IMG/VR virus record: IMGVR_UViG_3300007734_000651
Coordinates: 1 to 37,456 of that record
Direction: 5' to 3' (one strand)
Origin: a virus
Length of the DNA stretch: 37,456 nucleotides
Part shown: positions 14,447 through 23,391 of the stretch, piece after piece
Layout: every line of letters starts with the position of its first letter
Numbering within the stretch: position 1 is the stretch's first letter
Position numbers and translations under genes: made by a program
Notes under the pieces: generated by a model
What the model saw: the letters and a program-made list of their open reading frames with translations, nothing else
Database searches by the model: none
What the model was told of the DNA's origin: nothing

Positions 14447-16264
14447 ATGGGTTTGATAGACCGATTTGCAGAAAGAGTTGCAAAAGAGATTACTAAAGCA
14501 CCTAATTTACCAGTAGGTTCAATAGCACTAACAGAAACACAAATGCGCAATAACATTGGGCAAACAACAACATACGGACAAACAGATGCACTACCACGCA
14601 ATCCAAATCTTGCAACAGTTCCTTTTGCCCCTGGTATGCCAATTGTTCCGGGCGCAATAAATCCGCCTAATCCAGATAGCGGCAGACCAGACCCACGCAG
14701 ATATGAATATCAAGTTGCGCAAAATATAAATATTACAGAAACACGCTTAACACCTTTCAAAACATTACGCGCCGCCGCAGACCAAATTGATATCTTGCGC
14801 AGATGTATTGAAGTTACTAAATCAAAAATACTTGGATTGAATTGGGATATTACATTAGGCGAAGATGCCGCAGAAAAGATTATTAGCGAAATTGGTGGCG
14901 CTCGCGTACGCGCTATGCAAACTGCGCGAGATAACTTCACCGAAGATATTAGCCGAGTAAGACAATTCTGGGAACAACCAGATAAGGCAAACGGATTATT
15001 ATTCTATGACTGGTTAAATATTGCACTTGAAGAGATATTAGTGCTAGATGCTTGGGCTATATGGCCGCAAAAGAGTGTTGGCGGTGATTTGTTTGGATTA
15101 CAAATTCTTGATGGTTCAACAATTAAGCCATTGATTGATGATAGAGGTATGCGACCAATGCCGCCTTATAGTGCATATCAGCAAATCTTGTTTGGTTTTC
15201 CTCGCAGCGAATTTACTGCACCGACAGAAACAGAAGAAGCAGATGGCGAATTTACAAGTGATGAATTGGCATATCTAATCAAGAACCGCAGAACAACTAG
15301 CGTGTATGGATATGGACCAACTGAACGCGCATTACCACTAGCAGATATTTACTTGCGCCGTCAGCAATGGCTTCGTGCAGAATATACAGATGGCGTTACA
15401 CCAGAACTGTTAATGAAAACAGATGCAAACTTTGGTAATAACCCAGACTTGTTACGCGCATATGAAAACATTTTCAATAGCGATTTAGCAGGACAAACAG
15501 AACAACGCAAGCGTGTTCGCTTACTGCCAGTCGGTATGGAACCAGTGCAGTTTGATGGTTACGGCGAGCGCTTTAAGGACACACTTGACGAATATCTAGT
15601 CAATAGCATTTGCGGACACTATGGCGTACAACCTTCTGAAATTGGATTTAGTCCTAAAGGCGGTTTGGGTGGTTCAGGTTTTCAATTAGGTCAGGCAGAA
15701 AGTAGCGAAGTGCTTGGCGCAATTCCGTTAGCAAACTGGGTTGCAAAAATGATTTCGCAATTGTCTTATGTGTTCCTCGGTATGCCACGCGAACTTGAAT
15801 TCAAGTTTATGGAAAGTGGCAGAGAAGATACAGAAAGTAATGCACGCACAGTTGATATAAATATCAAATCTGGAACATTAACGCTAAATGAAGCACGCTC
15901 ACGCTCTGGTTTGCCTTTAATTGAAGCGCCAGAGGCAGATGTTCCTATCTTCACAACCGCAACTGGTTCATATCTTGTAACAGAAACAGGTATGGTGTTA
16001 ATTGACGGCACACAAACGCTAACAGAAGATGGTGAAGCAGAAGCAGAAGTGCCTGCAATTGAAGATACGCCAGAGATAGATGTAACCGATGCAGTAAAAG
16101 CACAACAGGAATTAAAAAAGTTCCTGCGGTTCTTAACAAAAGCGCCAGATAGGACTTTCCGTTTCCAAGATGTGCCAGTTGTCTATGCAGATGTGTTAAA
16201 CAAATTTGTTTCTGCAAAAGATTACGATAGCGCTCGCTGGTACGCTGAACGCTATTTAGCATAG
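14447..16264 (+). CDS. Portal protein
   Basis: 605 aa. Portal features are an N-terminal Pro/Asn-rich arm, then TPFKTLRAAADQIDILRRCIE, WPQKSVGGDLFGLQILDGST, YGYGPTERALPLADIYLRRQ, MEPVQFDGYGERFKDTLDEY and LNEARSRSGLPLIEAPEADV. It forms the dodecameric DNA gateway at the capsid vertex. It follows terL by 4 nt and precedes the gp7-like protein, the standard order. The long C-terminal part (about 540-605) is helical and acidic, with a final DYDSARWYAER. Confidence 0.92.
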   Translation: MGLIDRFAERVAKEITKAPNLPVGSIALTETQMRNNIGQTTTYGQTDALPRNPNLATVPFAPGMPIVPGAINPPNPDSGRPDPRRYEYQVAQNINITETRLTPFKTLRAAADQIDILRRCIEVTKSKILGLNWDITLGEDAAEKIISEIGGARVRAMQTARDNFTEDISRVRQFWEQPDKANGLLFYDWLNIALEEILVLDAWAIWPQKSVGGDLFGLQILDGSTIKPLIDDRGMRPMPPYSAYQQILFGFPRSEFTAPTETEEADGEFTSDELAYLIKNRRTTSVYGYGPTERALPLADIYLRRQQWLRAEYTDGVTPELLMKTDANFGNNPDLLRAYENIFNSDLAGQTEQRKRVRLLPVGMEPVQFDGYGERFKDTLDEYLVNSICGHYGVQPSEIGFSPKGGLGGSGFQLGQAESSEVLGAIPLANWVAKMISQLSYVFLGMPRELEFKFMESGREDTESNARTVDINIKSGTLTLNEARSRSGLPLIEAPEADVPIFTTATGSYLVTETGMVLIDGTQTLTEDGEAEAEVPAIEDTPEIDVTDAVKAQQELKKFLRFLTKAPDRTFRFQDVPVVYADVLNKFVSAKDYDSARWYAERYLA

Positions 16265-16271
16265 GCATAAA

Positions 16272-17114
16272 ATGAATAAAGTATGGAAGAAAAGGCAGGG
16301 CGCAAAAGTACGCCTTGCTGCTCGGCGCGCAAAACTTGTAAGAGATGCTTTGCGTGCTTCCATAGATGTTGATGCCGTTGTAAATGATTTTTTTGCTATG
16401 GCATTTACATCAACTACAACGACAGAAGAAACACGCGCTTATGCGCGTATTCATATACGCCCAAATAGCAAAGAATTATTTAATGCTTTACAAACTGTTT
16501 ATGTGGACAGTTACACGCTTGGGCAAGATATTGCTATGAGCGCATTGGCTAAAGCAAAGATAAATAAAGCACCATCAAAGGCAGACTTACAACGCGCAAT
16601 GGGCATCAACTGGGATACTTGGAGACCGGGCAATCGCGCCGCCGCTAATCTGTTAAAGCCACCTCGCGGATTATCTGATTTGTTAGATAGGCGCGGTGTA
16701 ACAATTCAAAATGTAAATAGAACCACACTTGACCGAATTGGAACGCTTTTAGGCAGAGCATTAGCAAAAGGTGAAACGCCAGCAAGTGTGCGTGAAGAAT
16801 TGGAAGATTTGCTAGACGATAGCGAGCGCGCACTTACTATTGCGCAAACTGAAATGAGTAGTGCCGTGTCTATTGCTTCCAGAGAGTTATATGAAGAAAG
16901 CGGTGCGGAACTGGTAGAGTGGTTAGTCGCAGACCCTTGTGATTTATGCCAAGAAAATGCAGATGTATCACCTATCGGTATTGGTGATGTATTCCCAAGC
17001 GGAGATACCGAACCACCTGCGCACCCTAATTGTGTTTGCGATATTGCGCCATATGTAGTAGATACTCGCGATATTGGGCAAGATGCATTAGATTATATTT
17101 TGAACGGAGAGTAA
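16272..17114 (+). CDS. SPP1 gp7 / Mu F-like head morphogenesis protein
   Basis: 280 aa. The C-terminal domain has the family signature ALTIAQTEMSSAVSIASREL, then DLCQENADVSPIGIGDVFPS and PPAHPNCVCDI with conserved cysteines. The N-terminal half is long and helical, as is usual. Such proteins are minor head components that bind the portal and may help DNA ejection or prohead assembly. Start ATG at 16272 follows TAGGCATAAA with a modest AGG. Confidence 0.9.
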   Translation: MNKVWKKRQGAKVRLAARRAKLVRDALRASIDVDAVVNDFFAMAFTSTTTTEETRAYARIHIRPNSKELFNALQTVYVDSYTLGQDIAMSALAKAKINKAPSKADLQRAMGINWDTWRPGNRAAANLLKPPRGLSDLLDRRGVTIQNVNRTTLDRIGTLLGRALAKGETPASVREELEDLLDDSERALTIAQTEMSSAVSIASRELYEESGAELVEWLVADPCDLCQENADVSPIGIGDVFPSGDTEPPAHPNCVCDIAPYVVDTRDIGQDALDYILNGE

Positions 17115-17116
17115 CA

Positions 17117-17395
17117 ATGGCACAACCACAAATAGGTCATCAAACAACAACAGTTACTGGAACTGCAATTATGTTATTTGAAGCGCCAACTACTTACGGC
17201 AAAATAAATCTGTATATTGCAAATGAAGGCGGAAGTAAGGCATATTTAGGTGATGCATCTGTAACTACTACTGGCGCAGATGAAGGATATAACTTAAATA
17301 ATGGAGCAACTTTAAGTATGGAATTGAACGGCGGAGAACAAATCTGGTGCGTAAGCGCGGCATCATCAAAAATGTGCTTACTTTGGACTTTGTAA
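17117..17395 (+). CDS. Small beta-rich structural protein (possible head decoration)
   Basis: 92 aa from ATG 17117 with GGAGAGTAAC upstream; an ATG at 17030 lies inside the previous gene. The protein is rich in short beta strands (TTTVTGTAIMLFEAP, KINLYIANEGGSKAYLGD, GATLSMELNGGEQIWCVS), suggesting a small beta-sandwich. Position between head morphogenesis and protease genes fits a capsid decoration or spike protein. No homology is recalled, so the role is inferred only. Confidence 0.7.
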   Translation: MAQPQIGHQTTTVTGTAIMLFEAPTTYGKINLYIANEGGSKAYLGDASVTTTGADEGYNLNNGATLSMELNGGEQIWCVSAASSKMCLLWTL

Positions 17396-17396
17396 A

Positions 17397-19745
17397 ATGG
17401 CAGATAAACCAGATTACGAAAACATTAATCAAGGCGGCGGTAATTCCGAGCCTTCTGATACTGATTTGTATAACAGAATAAAGCGTGAAGCAAAAGAGAA
17501 GTTTGATGTGTACCCATCGGCAGTCGCTAATGCTTGGGTTGTTCGTGAATACAAAAAGCGTGGCGGCGGTTATCGCAAAGAAACCAGCAAAATGATTTTG
17601 AAAGAAGATGGGTTTGTACCGCCTAAAGGCGCACAAGAAAATGCTCGCAGAGGCTTAGAATTACGCGAAGAGTTTAAGCGTGGCGGCACTATGGTTGGCG
17701 TTGCGCGTGCTAGAGATTTATCAAATGGTAAATCATTACCGTTAAAAACAATTAATCGTATGGTATCCTATTTTGCACGACACGAAGTTGATAAAAAAGG
17801 AAAGGACTGGGGTAACGCCTCAAATCCTTCTCGCGGTTATATTGCGTGGCTACTATGGGGTGGCGATGCAGGAAAAACTTGGGCAGATAGTATTGCAGAG
17901 AGAGAAAAGAAAAAGGATAAATCAATGACCACAGACTTAGCACATTCATACGCGCAAATCATTAAGCAAGAAAAGCAAGAAGATGGAACGCTATTGGTGT
18001 ATGGCAAGGCAACTGATGATGCATTAGATATTGACCAACAGATTTGTGATGCAGGTTGGTTAGAAAAAGCGATGCCAGAGTGGTTCAAAACAGGCGGTAA
18101 CATTAGAGAACAACACAGCAATATTGCGGCAGGTGTTGCAAAAGAATTAGATAGCAAAGAAGATGGGCATTACATTTCTGCATTAGTTGTTGACCCAGTA
18201 TCGGTAAAGAAAGTTGAAACTGGTGTGCTAAAAGGTTTCTCAATCGGTATTCGTGCGCCACGCATTATTAGAGATACAAAAGCCGCTAACGGTAGAATTA
18301 TTGAAGGACAAATTGTAGAAATCTCATTAGTTGATAGACCAGCAAACCCTAATGCAAAACTAATGTTGGCTAAATCTGATAACGCTGGTGATTTGCAACA
18401 AGTTGAAGAATTTATTGAAAAGGAACAAGAGCGCGATGAAAGAGGGCGCTTTGGTTCTGGCGGTGGCGATAGTTCAAGTTCAGAGCGCGATAGTTCCGAA
18501 AGAGAAGAAGATTACAGAATTAACTCAGATGCAAGAAATGACTCTCTTGTTAGTGAAGAGTTTGATAATTTAGGTGATGCTGCAGACCGTTGCGAAGATT
18601 TGCGAGATGAAATCATTAATGCAGAAGGCAAAGAAACAAAAGAGTCAAGAGCCGCTGACTCTGCAGTACAACATATAAATGATGCTGGAGCAAAATTAAA
18701 TGATGCTGCAGAAACAAAAGATGATGCTGAACACGAAAGATTAGTTAATGAAGCAAGAGAGCATTTACAAGAAGCGGCAAATCAATTATCCAGAATTGAT
18801 AGGAATGATGCTGACGATATTATGGATAGATTAGGTGATACAGATATGGCTTTGGAAGAATATAGTGATGAATTATTAGATAAATCTGCAACAAAAACAA
18901 CTACACTAAAGGAGCGTGCAATGGCGCGTACAAAAAGAATAACAAAATCTATGCACGAAGAAGAAGAAAAAGCCGTTGCTGAAAAGCCTTCAAAAGAAGA
19001 AATGCTAAAGCGTTATGAAGAAGCAAAGTCTGCTTATATGGCGGCTCAAAAAGCACTTGACGAATGCAAGTCAATGTGTAAAGAGGCTGGCGTTGAACTT
19101 GATGAAGATGAAGAAAAGGAATATGGCGAAACCGCAGAGGAAGAAACCGAAGAAGGTTCAAAGCCAGAAGCCGCACAAGAAGAAGTTGAAGAAGCAGAAG
19201 GCAAGAAGCCTTTGGATAAGTCAGATACCGCTAAGTGCCTAGAGTGTGGTTGTGATAAGCCAGCAGATGCGCACGGTCGTGATGATGTATCAACTGCAAC
19301 TATGGTTTCACCAACTGAAACTCCTAAGTCGCTAGACACAATTATTCCACGCATTGATGTAGATGGAAATGATGTTGCCGATGATGGCACAGATGAGAAT
19401 TCCTCAGATGATGAGGATTTGTCTAATAAGACAATTACTGCAATCATTGAGAAAGCCGTAAAGAGTGCAAAAGATGCTATAACTACAGAGGTTATTTCCT
19501 ATCAAGAGGAAATTAACAAGTTAAATGCAGAATTAGCAACGGCAAAAACAAAAGCAGTAGCAGGCGGACCAAAGCGTTCCGTTATTAAGCCAGCAGTAAT
19601 TGCCGAACTTGGCGACTTACTACAAAAAGCGGCTGAATATCGCGCAAAGTCCGCAGTAACCGATGATAAAGATTTAGCACGCGGTTACAAAGAATTGGCA
19701 TCAGATTTTGAAGCCAAAGCACTAGCAATACAAGCCAACAAATAA
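17397..19745 (+). CDS. Prohead protease fused to N-terminal domains and scaffold-like coiled coil
   Basis: 782 aa, much longer than a normal prohead protease. Residues 25-60 match the DUF5872-like FDVYPSAVANAWVVREYKKR. Residues 85-165 form a second phage module (RARDLSNGKSLPLKTINRMV, RGYIAWLLWGGDAGKTWADS). Residues 190-325 are the serine protease, with His240 in NIREQHS and Ser282 in LKGFSIG, plus EISLVDRPANP. DERGRFGSGGG near 347-357 is a linker. The rest is a very acidic coiled coil with a GCDKP-type cysteine pair, probably the scaffold. The protease would process the head, including this scaffold. No split or frameshift is seen. Confidence 0.85.
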   Translation: MADKPDYENINQGGGNSEPSDTDLYNRIKREAKEKFDVYPSAVANAWVVREYKKRGGGYRKETSKMILKEDGFVPPKGAQENARRGLELREEFKRGGTMVGVARARDLSNGKSLPLKTINRMVSYFARHEVDKKGKDWGNASNPSRGYIAWLLWGGDAGKTWADSIAEREKKKDKSMTTDLAHSYAQIIKQEKQEDGTLLVYGKATDDALDIDQQICDAGWLEKAMPEWFKTGGNIREQHSNIAAGVAKELDSKEDGHYISALVVDPVSVKKVETGVLKGFSIGIRAPRIIRDTKAANGRIIEGQIVEISLVDRPANPNAKLMLAKSDNAGDLQQVEEFIEKEQERDERGRFGSGGGDSSSSERDSSEREEDYRINSDARNDSLVSEEFDNLGDAADRCEDLRDEIINAEGKETKESRAADSAVQHINDAGAKLNDAAETKDDAEHERLVNEAREHLQEAANQLSRIDRNDADDIMDRLGDTDMALEEYSDELLDKSATKTTTLKERAMARTKRITKSMHEEEEKAVAEKPSKEEMLKRYEEAKSAYMAAQKALDECKSMCKEAGVELDEDEEKEYGETAEEETEEGSKPEAAQEEVEEAEGKKPLDKSDTAKCLECGCDKPADAHGRDDVSTATMVSPTETPKSLDTIIPRIDVDGNDVADDGTDENSSDDEDLSNKTITAIIEKAVKSAKDAITTEVISYQEEINKLNAELATAKTKAVAGGPKRSVIKPAVIAELGDLLQKAAEYRAKSAVTDDKDLARGYKELASDFEAKALAIQANK

Positions 19746-19771
19746 TTCAAACTCTTTACGAAAGGAAACAA

Positions 19772-21481
19772 ATGGCTCTAGCACCAGTTAAAGCAACTGA
19801 CTTGTTCGGCGATGCCACTTCTGCAAAAGATGCAGCAGTGCGTATGGACGAATTTACAGATGCTTTCAACAAGTCTGTTGGACAGTCTATTTCAGACCCA
19901 TCAGCAATTATGGCTATCAAGTCAGGTACATCAACATTTGCTCAGGCATCTGGCGACCCAGTATCAACACTTGAAGCCCTAGCAACAAACAAATCTCTTT
20001 CACCAGATGCAGTCGGCGCGCTTAATAACGCACTTGCTTCACAACGCCTTGCTATGCAGGACATTCAGAAAGACATCACACTCACAAGCCCACTTAGCAC
20101 ATCTTTTGCGGCTTTTGACCTTGAAGCACCTTCTAAGTTGCTCACACCACGCCCAACACCATTGCGTAACAAGATTGCACGCAAGAAGGGTGTCGGTACA
20201 TCTCACCGTGTAAAGCGTATTAACGGATACACAGGTACAGGTACAGGCGGAGTAGGAAACATCTGGCCCGGAATTACAGAAAGCACAACAACTGCTTTCG
20301 GTTCAATTAACTACGAGCGCGGTCCAAAGATTGCTTATGCTGCTGACGACCTAGTGTTGCCATACAACTCATACTCACTATCTGACTCAGTATCATTTGA
20401 TGCTAACTTCTCAGGTATGGGATATCAGGACTTGCGCCAACTCTCATCAACTTCAACACTTTATGCAACAATGTTGATGGAAGAGCGTATGATGCTTATG
20501 GCACGCGGAACTGCATCAGGATATTCTGGCGCACTTTCAGCACCTACATTCACAAAGGCTTCACCAGTCGCATCAGGTTCACAGACTGCACTTGCAGCAA
20601 ATACCTACTACATCAATGTAACTGCTGATGCTGGTATTTCTTCATCAGGCTTTGGTGAGTCAATTCTTGGAACTGAAGTTTCAGAAACAGTTGCCGCAGG
20701 TGATGTTCTTACTGTTACAGTTTCAACCGCAGTAGCAGGCGCACTTGGTTACAACATTTATGTTGGAACTGCAACAGGCGCAGCAAACCTAAAGTATCAG
20801 GGAACACTCCGTGGTACTGGAACATTTACAATTCAGGGTGCAGGCGCATCTGGTCTAACAGGTAACAACGCCGCATTTACAACAACAGGTGCCGCCGCAT
20901 CTCGCGCAACCGCAGACACATCTGCATATGCAACAGGTTATGACGGAATTTTGCCTACTGTTCTTGGTTCATCAAGCGGTTACAACAACTCAATCAACTC
21001 AACATTCTCAACCTCTAACCCAGGAAATGAATATCAGGTTGTATTTAGCAACCTTTACGACAATGTAAAGGCTGACCCAGATGAGATTTTCCTAAACGGC
21101 GCAGACCGTAAGCAACTCTCAGATGCAATTAAGAACGGCTCAACTGCTAACTACCGTATTAACCTTTCACAAAATGAAGTGGGAGATTATGTTGGTGGTG
21201 CAGTTATCGGCGCTCTACACAACGAAATTACTGGCAAGATGGTTCCACTAACCGTTCACCCTTGGCTTCCACAGGGTGTATCACCAGTGCTTTCATACAC
21301 ACTTCCAATTCCAGACACAGAGGTAACAGATGTTTGGGCTAACTTTATGGTTCAGGACTATATGGGCATTCAATGGCCTGTAACTCAGTTCGCATATGAG
21401 TTCAGCACATACTTCCGTGGCAACTTCTTCTGCACCGCTCCTGCTTGGAACGGCGCAGTATCAGGAATTGTTAAGGCTTAG
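19772..21481 (+). CDS. Major capsid protein (HK97-fold) with Ig-like insertion
   Basis: 569 aa, large for an HK97-type capsid protein. The N-terminal part resembles a delta/N-arm region, then TPRPTPLRNKIARKKGVGTSHRV and YDLV-type strands. Residues about 260-365 form a separate Ser/Thr/Gly-rich beta domain (APTFTKASPVASGSQTALAA, YINVTADAGISSSG, VTVSTAVAGALGYNIYVG) resembling an Ig/fibronectin-like insertion. The shell domain resumes at YDGILPTVLG. Codons are enriched for C-ending forms (AAC, ATC, GAC), consistent with very high expression. AAAGGAAA precedes the ATG; a hairpin terminator follows. Confidence 0.88.
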   Translation: MALAPVKATDLFGDATSAKDAAVRMDEFTDAFNKSVGQSISDPSAIMAIKSGTSTFAQASGDPVSTLEALATNKSLSPDAVGALNNALASQRLAMQDIQKDITLTSPLSTSFAAFDLEAPSKLLTPRPTPLRNKIARKKGVGTSHRVKRINGYTGTGTGGVGNIWPGITESTTTAFGSINYERGPKIAYAADDLVLPYNSYSLSDSVSFDANFSGMGYQDLRQLSSTSTLYATMLMEERMMLMARGTASGYSGALSAPTFTKASPVASGSQTALAANTYYINVTADAGISSSGFGESILGTEVSETVAAGDVLTVTVSTAVAGALGYNIYVGTATGAANLKYQGTLRGTGTFTIQGAGASGLTGNNAAFTTTGAAASRATADTSAYATGYDGILPTVLGSSSGYNNSINSTFSTSNPGNEYQVVFSNLYDNVKADPDEIFLNGADRKQLSDAIKNGSTANYRINLSQNEVGDYVGGAVIGALHNEITGKMVPLTVHPWLPQGVSPVLSYTLPIPDTEVTDVWANFMVQDYMGIQWPVTQFAYEFSTYFRGNFFCTAPAWNGAVSGIVKA

Positions 21482-21486
21482 TTAGC

Positions 21487-21528
21487 AATAAATAGATGCC
21501 GTGCAGGAAGGCGCACGGTGTTTATTTA
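21487..21528 (+). terminator. Hairpin terminator after the capsid gene
   Basis: AATAAATA (21487-21494) and GCCGTGC (21498-21504) pair with GCACGGT (21513-21519) and TTTATTTA (21521-21528), giving a two-part stem with an 8-nt loop and an A/T-rich base. Probably attenuates transcription, raising capsid mRNA above that of later genes. Confidence 0.7.
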
Positions 21529-21545
21529 CTAAAAGAAGGAAACAA

Positions 21546-21827
21546 ATGACTAAATTGGTTGGACCACAAGGGTTGCGTGGCGTTGATATAACTACATCTC
21601 GCGGTGTACGCAAGTACAATCAAAACAAAAAAGGCATTGTTGAAGTTTCAAATGCAAAAGATGCAAAGGCGCTAAAGGCGGAAGGTTTTTTTGAAGCAAG
21701 TTTGATGGGTACGACAAACGATATGTCGCTTGGCTTTACCTGTAACGAGTGCGGTTTTGGTAGTTGGTTCAAAAAATGTGGTCGTTGTGGACACGAAAGT
21801 AACACACCGCCGAGAGATGGGGAATAA
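21546..21827 (+). CDS. Small head protein with C-terminal zinc ribbon
   Basis: 93 aa. The ATG at 21546 has AAGGAAA upstream; an ATG at 21501 lies in the terminator hairpin and is rejected. The N-terminus is basic (TKLVGPQGLRGVDI). Residues about 63-82 carry CNECG and CGRCG, a CxxC-N-CxxC zinc ribbon. Sits between capsid and connector genes. May help stabilise the head or be a head-tail joining part; the role is open. Stop shares the A of the next ATG. Confidence 0.7.
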   Translation: MTKLVGPQGLRGVDITTSRGVRKYNQNKKGIVEVSNAKDAKALKAEGFFEASLMGTTNDMSLGFTCNECGFGSWFKKCGRCGHESNTPPRDGE

Positions 21828-22717
21828 TGGCTACGGGTATTACAAATCAAACCGTATTTAGCGAAGTTCCTTATTTAACGGTTGCAGAATACAAAAATGC
21901 GCCAACATCTATTGACTACGATAACCTTGTTGTTGGCGGTAACGCAACTGCACAAGATGCCGAATTACTTAAAGTTATTAACCGCGCAAGTTCATTTATG
22001 GACGAATACCTAAATCAAAATCTTGTGGCATCTACATTAAATGAAAATCAGCGTACCCGATTTACGCCAGATGGTTATGTAACGCTACACCCAAATCACA
22101 CACCTGTTATTTCATTGCAAAGTTTTTCATATGGATTTGACCCAAACAATTTGGTAACACTTCCAGATTGTTCTATTACTTGGTTTGAAGACCAGCAAAT
22201 TATTATTCCAGTCTCAAGTACCGCAACCACATATTCAAGTGCAGGACCGCTTTCATTTGGCGGCGGCGGAAGTAGTCGCAATCAGTTATTTACAAAATAC
22301 ACTTACACGGCTGGATATGTAAACAACGCTATTGCCACCGCAACTGCTGGTCAAACTTCAATGACTGTTCTAAATGCAACAGGCGTTGTTGCAGGTCAAA
22401 CATATAGAATTTCTGATGGCGCAAATAGTGAGACAATAACAGTAGCCAGTAATTACACCTATGGTTCAACAACAGTTCCGTTAGCATCTGCTTTACTTTA
22501 TACACACGCAAGCGGAGTTACCTTTGGTAACCTTCCAGCCGCTATTAAACAAGCCTGTATTTTGATTACAACGGCATTTATCAAAGTGCGTGGTGATAAC
22601 TCTATGACTATGCAAATCACCACAAGCCCAACCGCAAATGTTACTGGCGCAAATCGTTGGGGCGGAGATATTGCTCTTGCTCTTGAAATGGTACAACTTT
22701 ACCGCAGGGTCAGATAA
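21827..22717 (+). CDS. Head-tail connector / adaptor with beta insertion
   Basis: 296 aa, longer than the 100-200 aa usual for gp6-type adaptors. The outer parts show YLTVAEYKNAPTSID with NRASSFMDEYLNQNLVAS at the N-terminus, and a C-terminal AAIKQACILITTAFIKVRG and IALALEMVQLYRRV helix pair, both typical of connector proteins. A Gly/Ser/Thr-rich beta segment (residues about 125-235, with FGGGGSSRNQLF) is inserted. It links the portal to later neck proteins. Assignment is by order and helix pattern. Confidence 0.75.
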   Translation: MATGITNQTVFSEVPYLTVAEYKNAPTSIDYDNLVVGGNATAQDAELLKVINRASSFMDEYLNQNLVASTLNENQRTRFTPDGYVTLHPNHTPVISLQSFSYGFDPNNLVTLPDCSITWFEDQQIIIPVSSTATTYSSAGPLSFGGGGSSRNQLFTKYTYTAGYVNNAIATATAGQTSMTVLNATGVVAGQTYRISDGANSETITVASNYTYGSTTVPLASALLYTHASGVTFGNLPAAIKQACILITTAFIKVRGDNSMTMQITTSPTANVTGANRWGGDIALALEMVQLYRRVR

Positions 22718-23205
22718 TGGCAGGGCGCACAGGAGTCCGTGCCACTTTGGCATCATTTTTAACAACACCACAAATAACCACACTAAATCAAGTATTCACT
22801 TCTTTTCCCAAGCGCATAAACTTTCAGGTTAATTCAACGGCTGGTCAATTATCGCGTGCCGCAGTTGTGGTATTTATTCAGTCTGAAAATGAAACACGCT
22901 TAGCAATAGGTGGTGCAACTAATGGTTGGAAGCGTGTAGATTACTCAATAGTCTTACAAGTTTTTCATCACTCGTTACATAAAAATGCAGAAGATGCAAT
23001 GACCGATTTTGATACACTTATTGATAACATTAAGACAAGATTGCGTTCAGACCACAATTTTGGGGATACAACAGGAACATTGGTTTGGCAAGGTGCCGAA
23101 CCTATTATCAATGCTACTTATGGTGAACCAGCAACGGTTGCCGAAGGAGCAACGGAAACATACGCTGAACTTCAGTTTGATGTTACCGAAATGATACAAG
23201 CATAA
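22717..23205 (+). CDS. Head-tail joining / tail completion protein (probable)
   Basis: 162 aa, coupled to the connector by TAATG. It has a helical N-terminus (RATLASFLTTPQITTLNQVF), a beta core (AAVVVFIQSENETRLAIGG, YSIVLQVFHHS) and a closing YAELQFDVTEMIQA. The alpha/beta layout and position between connector and tail tube fit a tail terminator or neck protein (gpU-like). No specific motif; inference from synteny. Confidence 0.65.
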   Translation: MAGRTGVRATLASFLTTPQITTLNQVFTSFPKRINFQVNSTAGQLSRAAVVVFIQSENETRLAIGGATNGWKRVDYSIVLQVFHHSLHKNAEDAMTDFDTLIDNIKTRLRSDHNFGDTTGTLVWQGAEPIINATYGEPATVAEGATETYAELQFDVTEMIQA

Positions 23206-23214
23206 GGAGAACAT

Positions 23215-23391
23215 ATGGCAAAGTATAAATACACGGGAACAGACGAGCGTGTGTTCCCTTCGCTTGCAATTGTTGTGGCACCAAATGATGAATTTGATGC
23301 GCCAGATGATTTCAATGCATATGAAGTTATTAGTGTTAGTGCTAAGATTTCAACCAAACCAACAACCATTACACCGCAGGAGAGTGAGTAA
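23215..23391 (+). CDS. 58-aa small structural-region protein
   Basis: A short gene with AAGGAG 5 nt before the ATG and a stop that directly abuts the next ATG. The product (KYKYTGTDERVFPSLAIVVAP, DEFDAPDDFNAYEVISVSAK) is acidic with beta-strand propensity. Its place between the neck and tail-tube genes suggests a tail or joining component. Many phages carry such a small gene here. Family unknown. Confidence 0.7.
   Translation: MAKYKYTGTDERVFPSLAIVVAPNDEFDAPDDFNAYEVISVSAKISTKPTTITPQESE

Noticed and set aside
21501-21545. Upstream start for the 93-aa zinc-ribbon gene
   Set aside because: The ATG at 21501 lies inside the terminator hairpin and lacks a ribosome-binding site; the ATG at 21546 has AAGGAAA.
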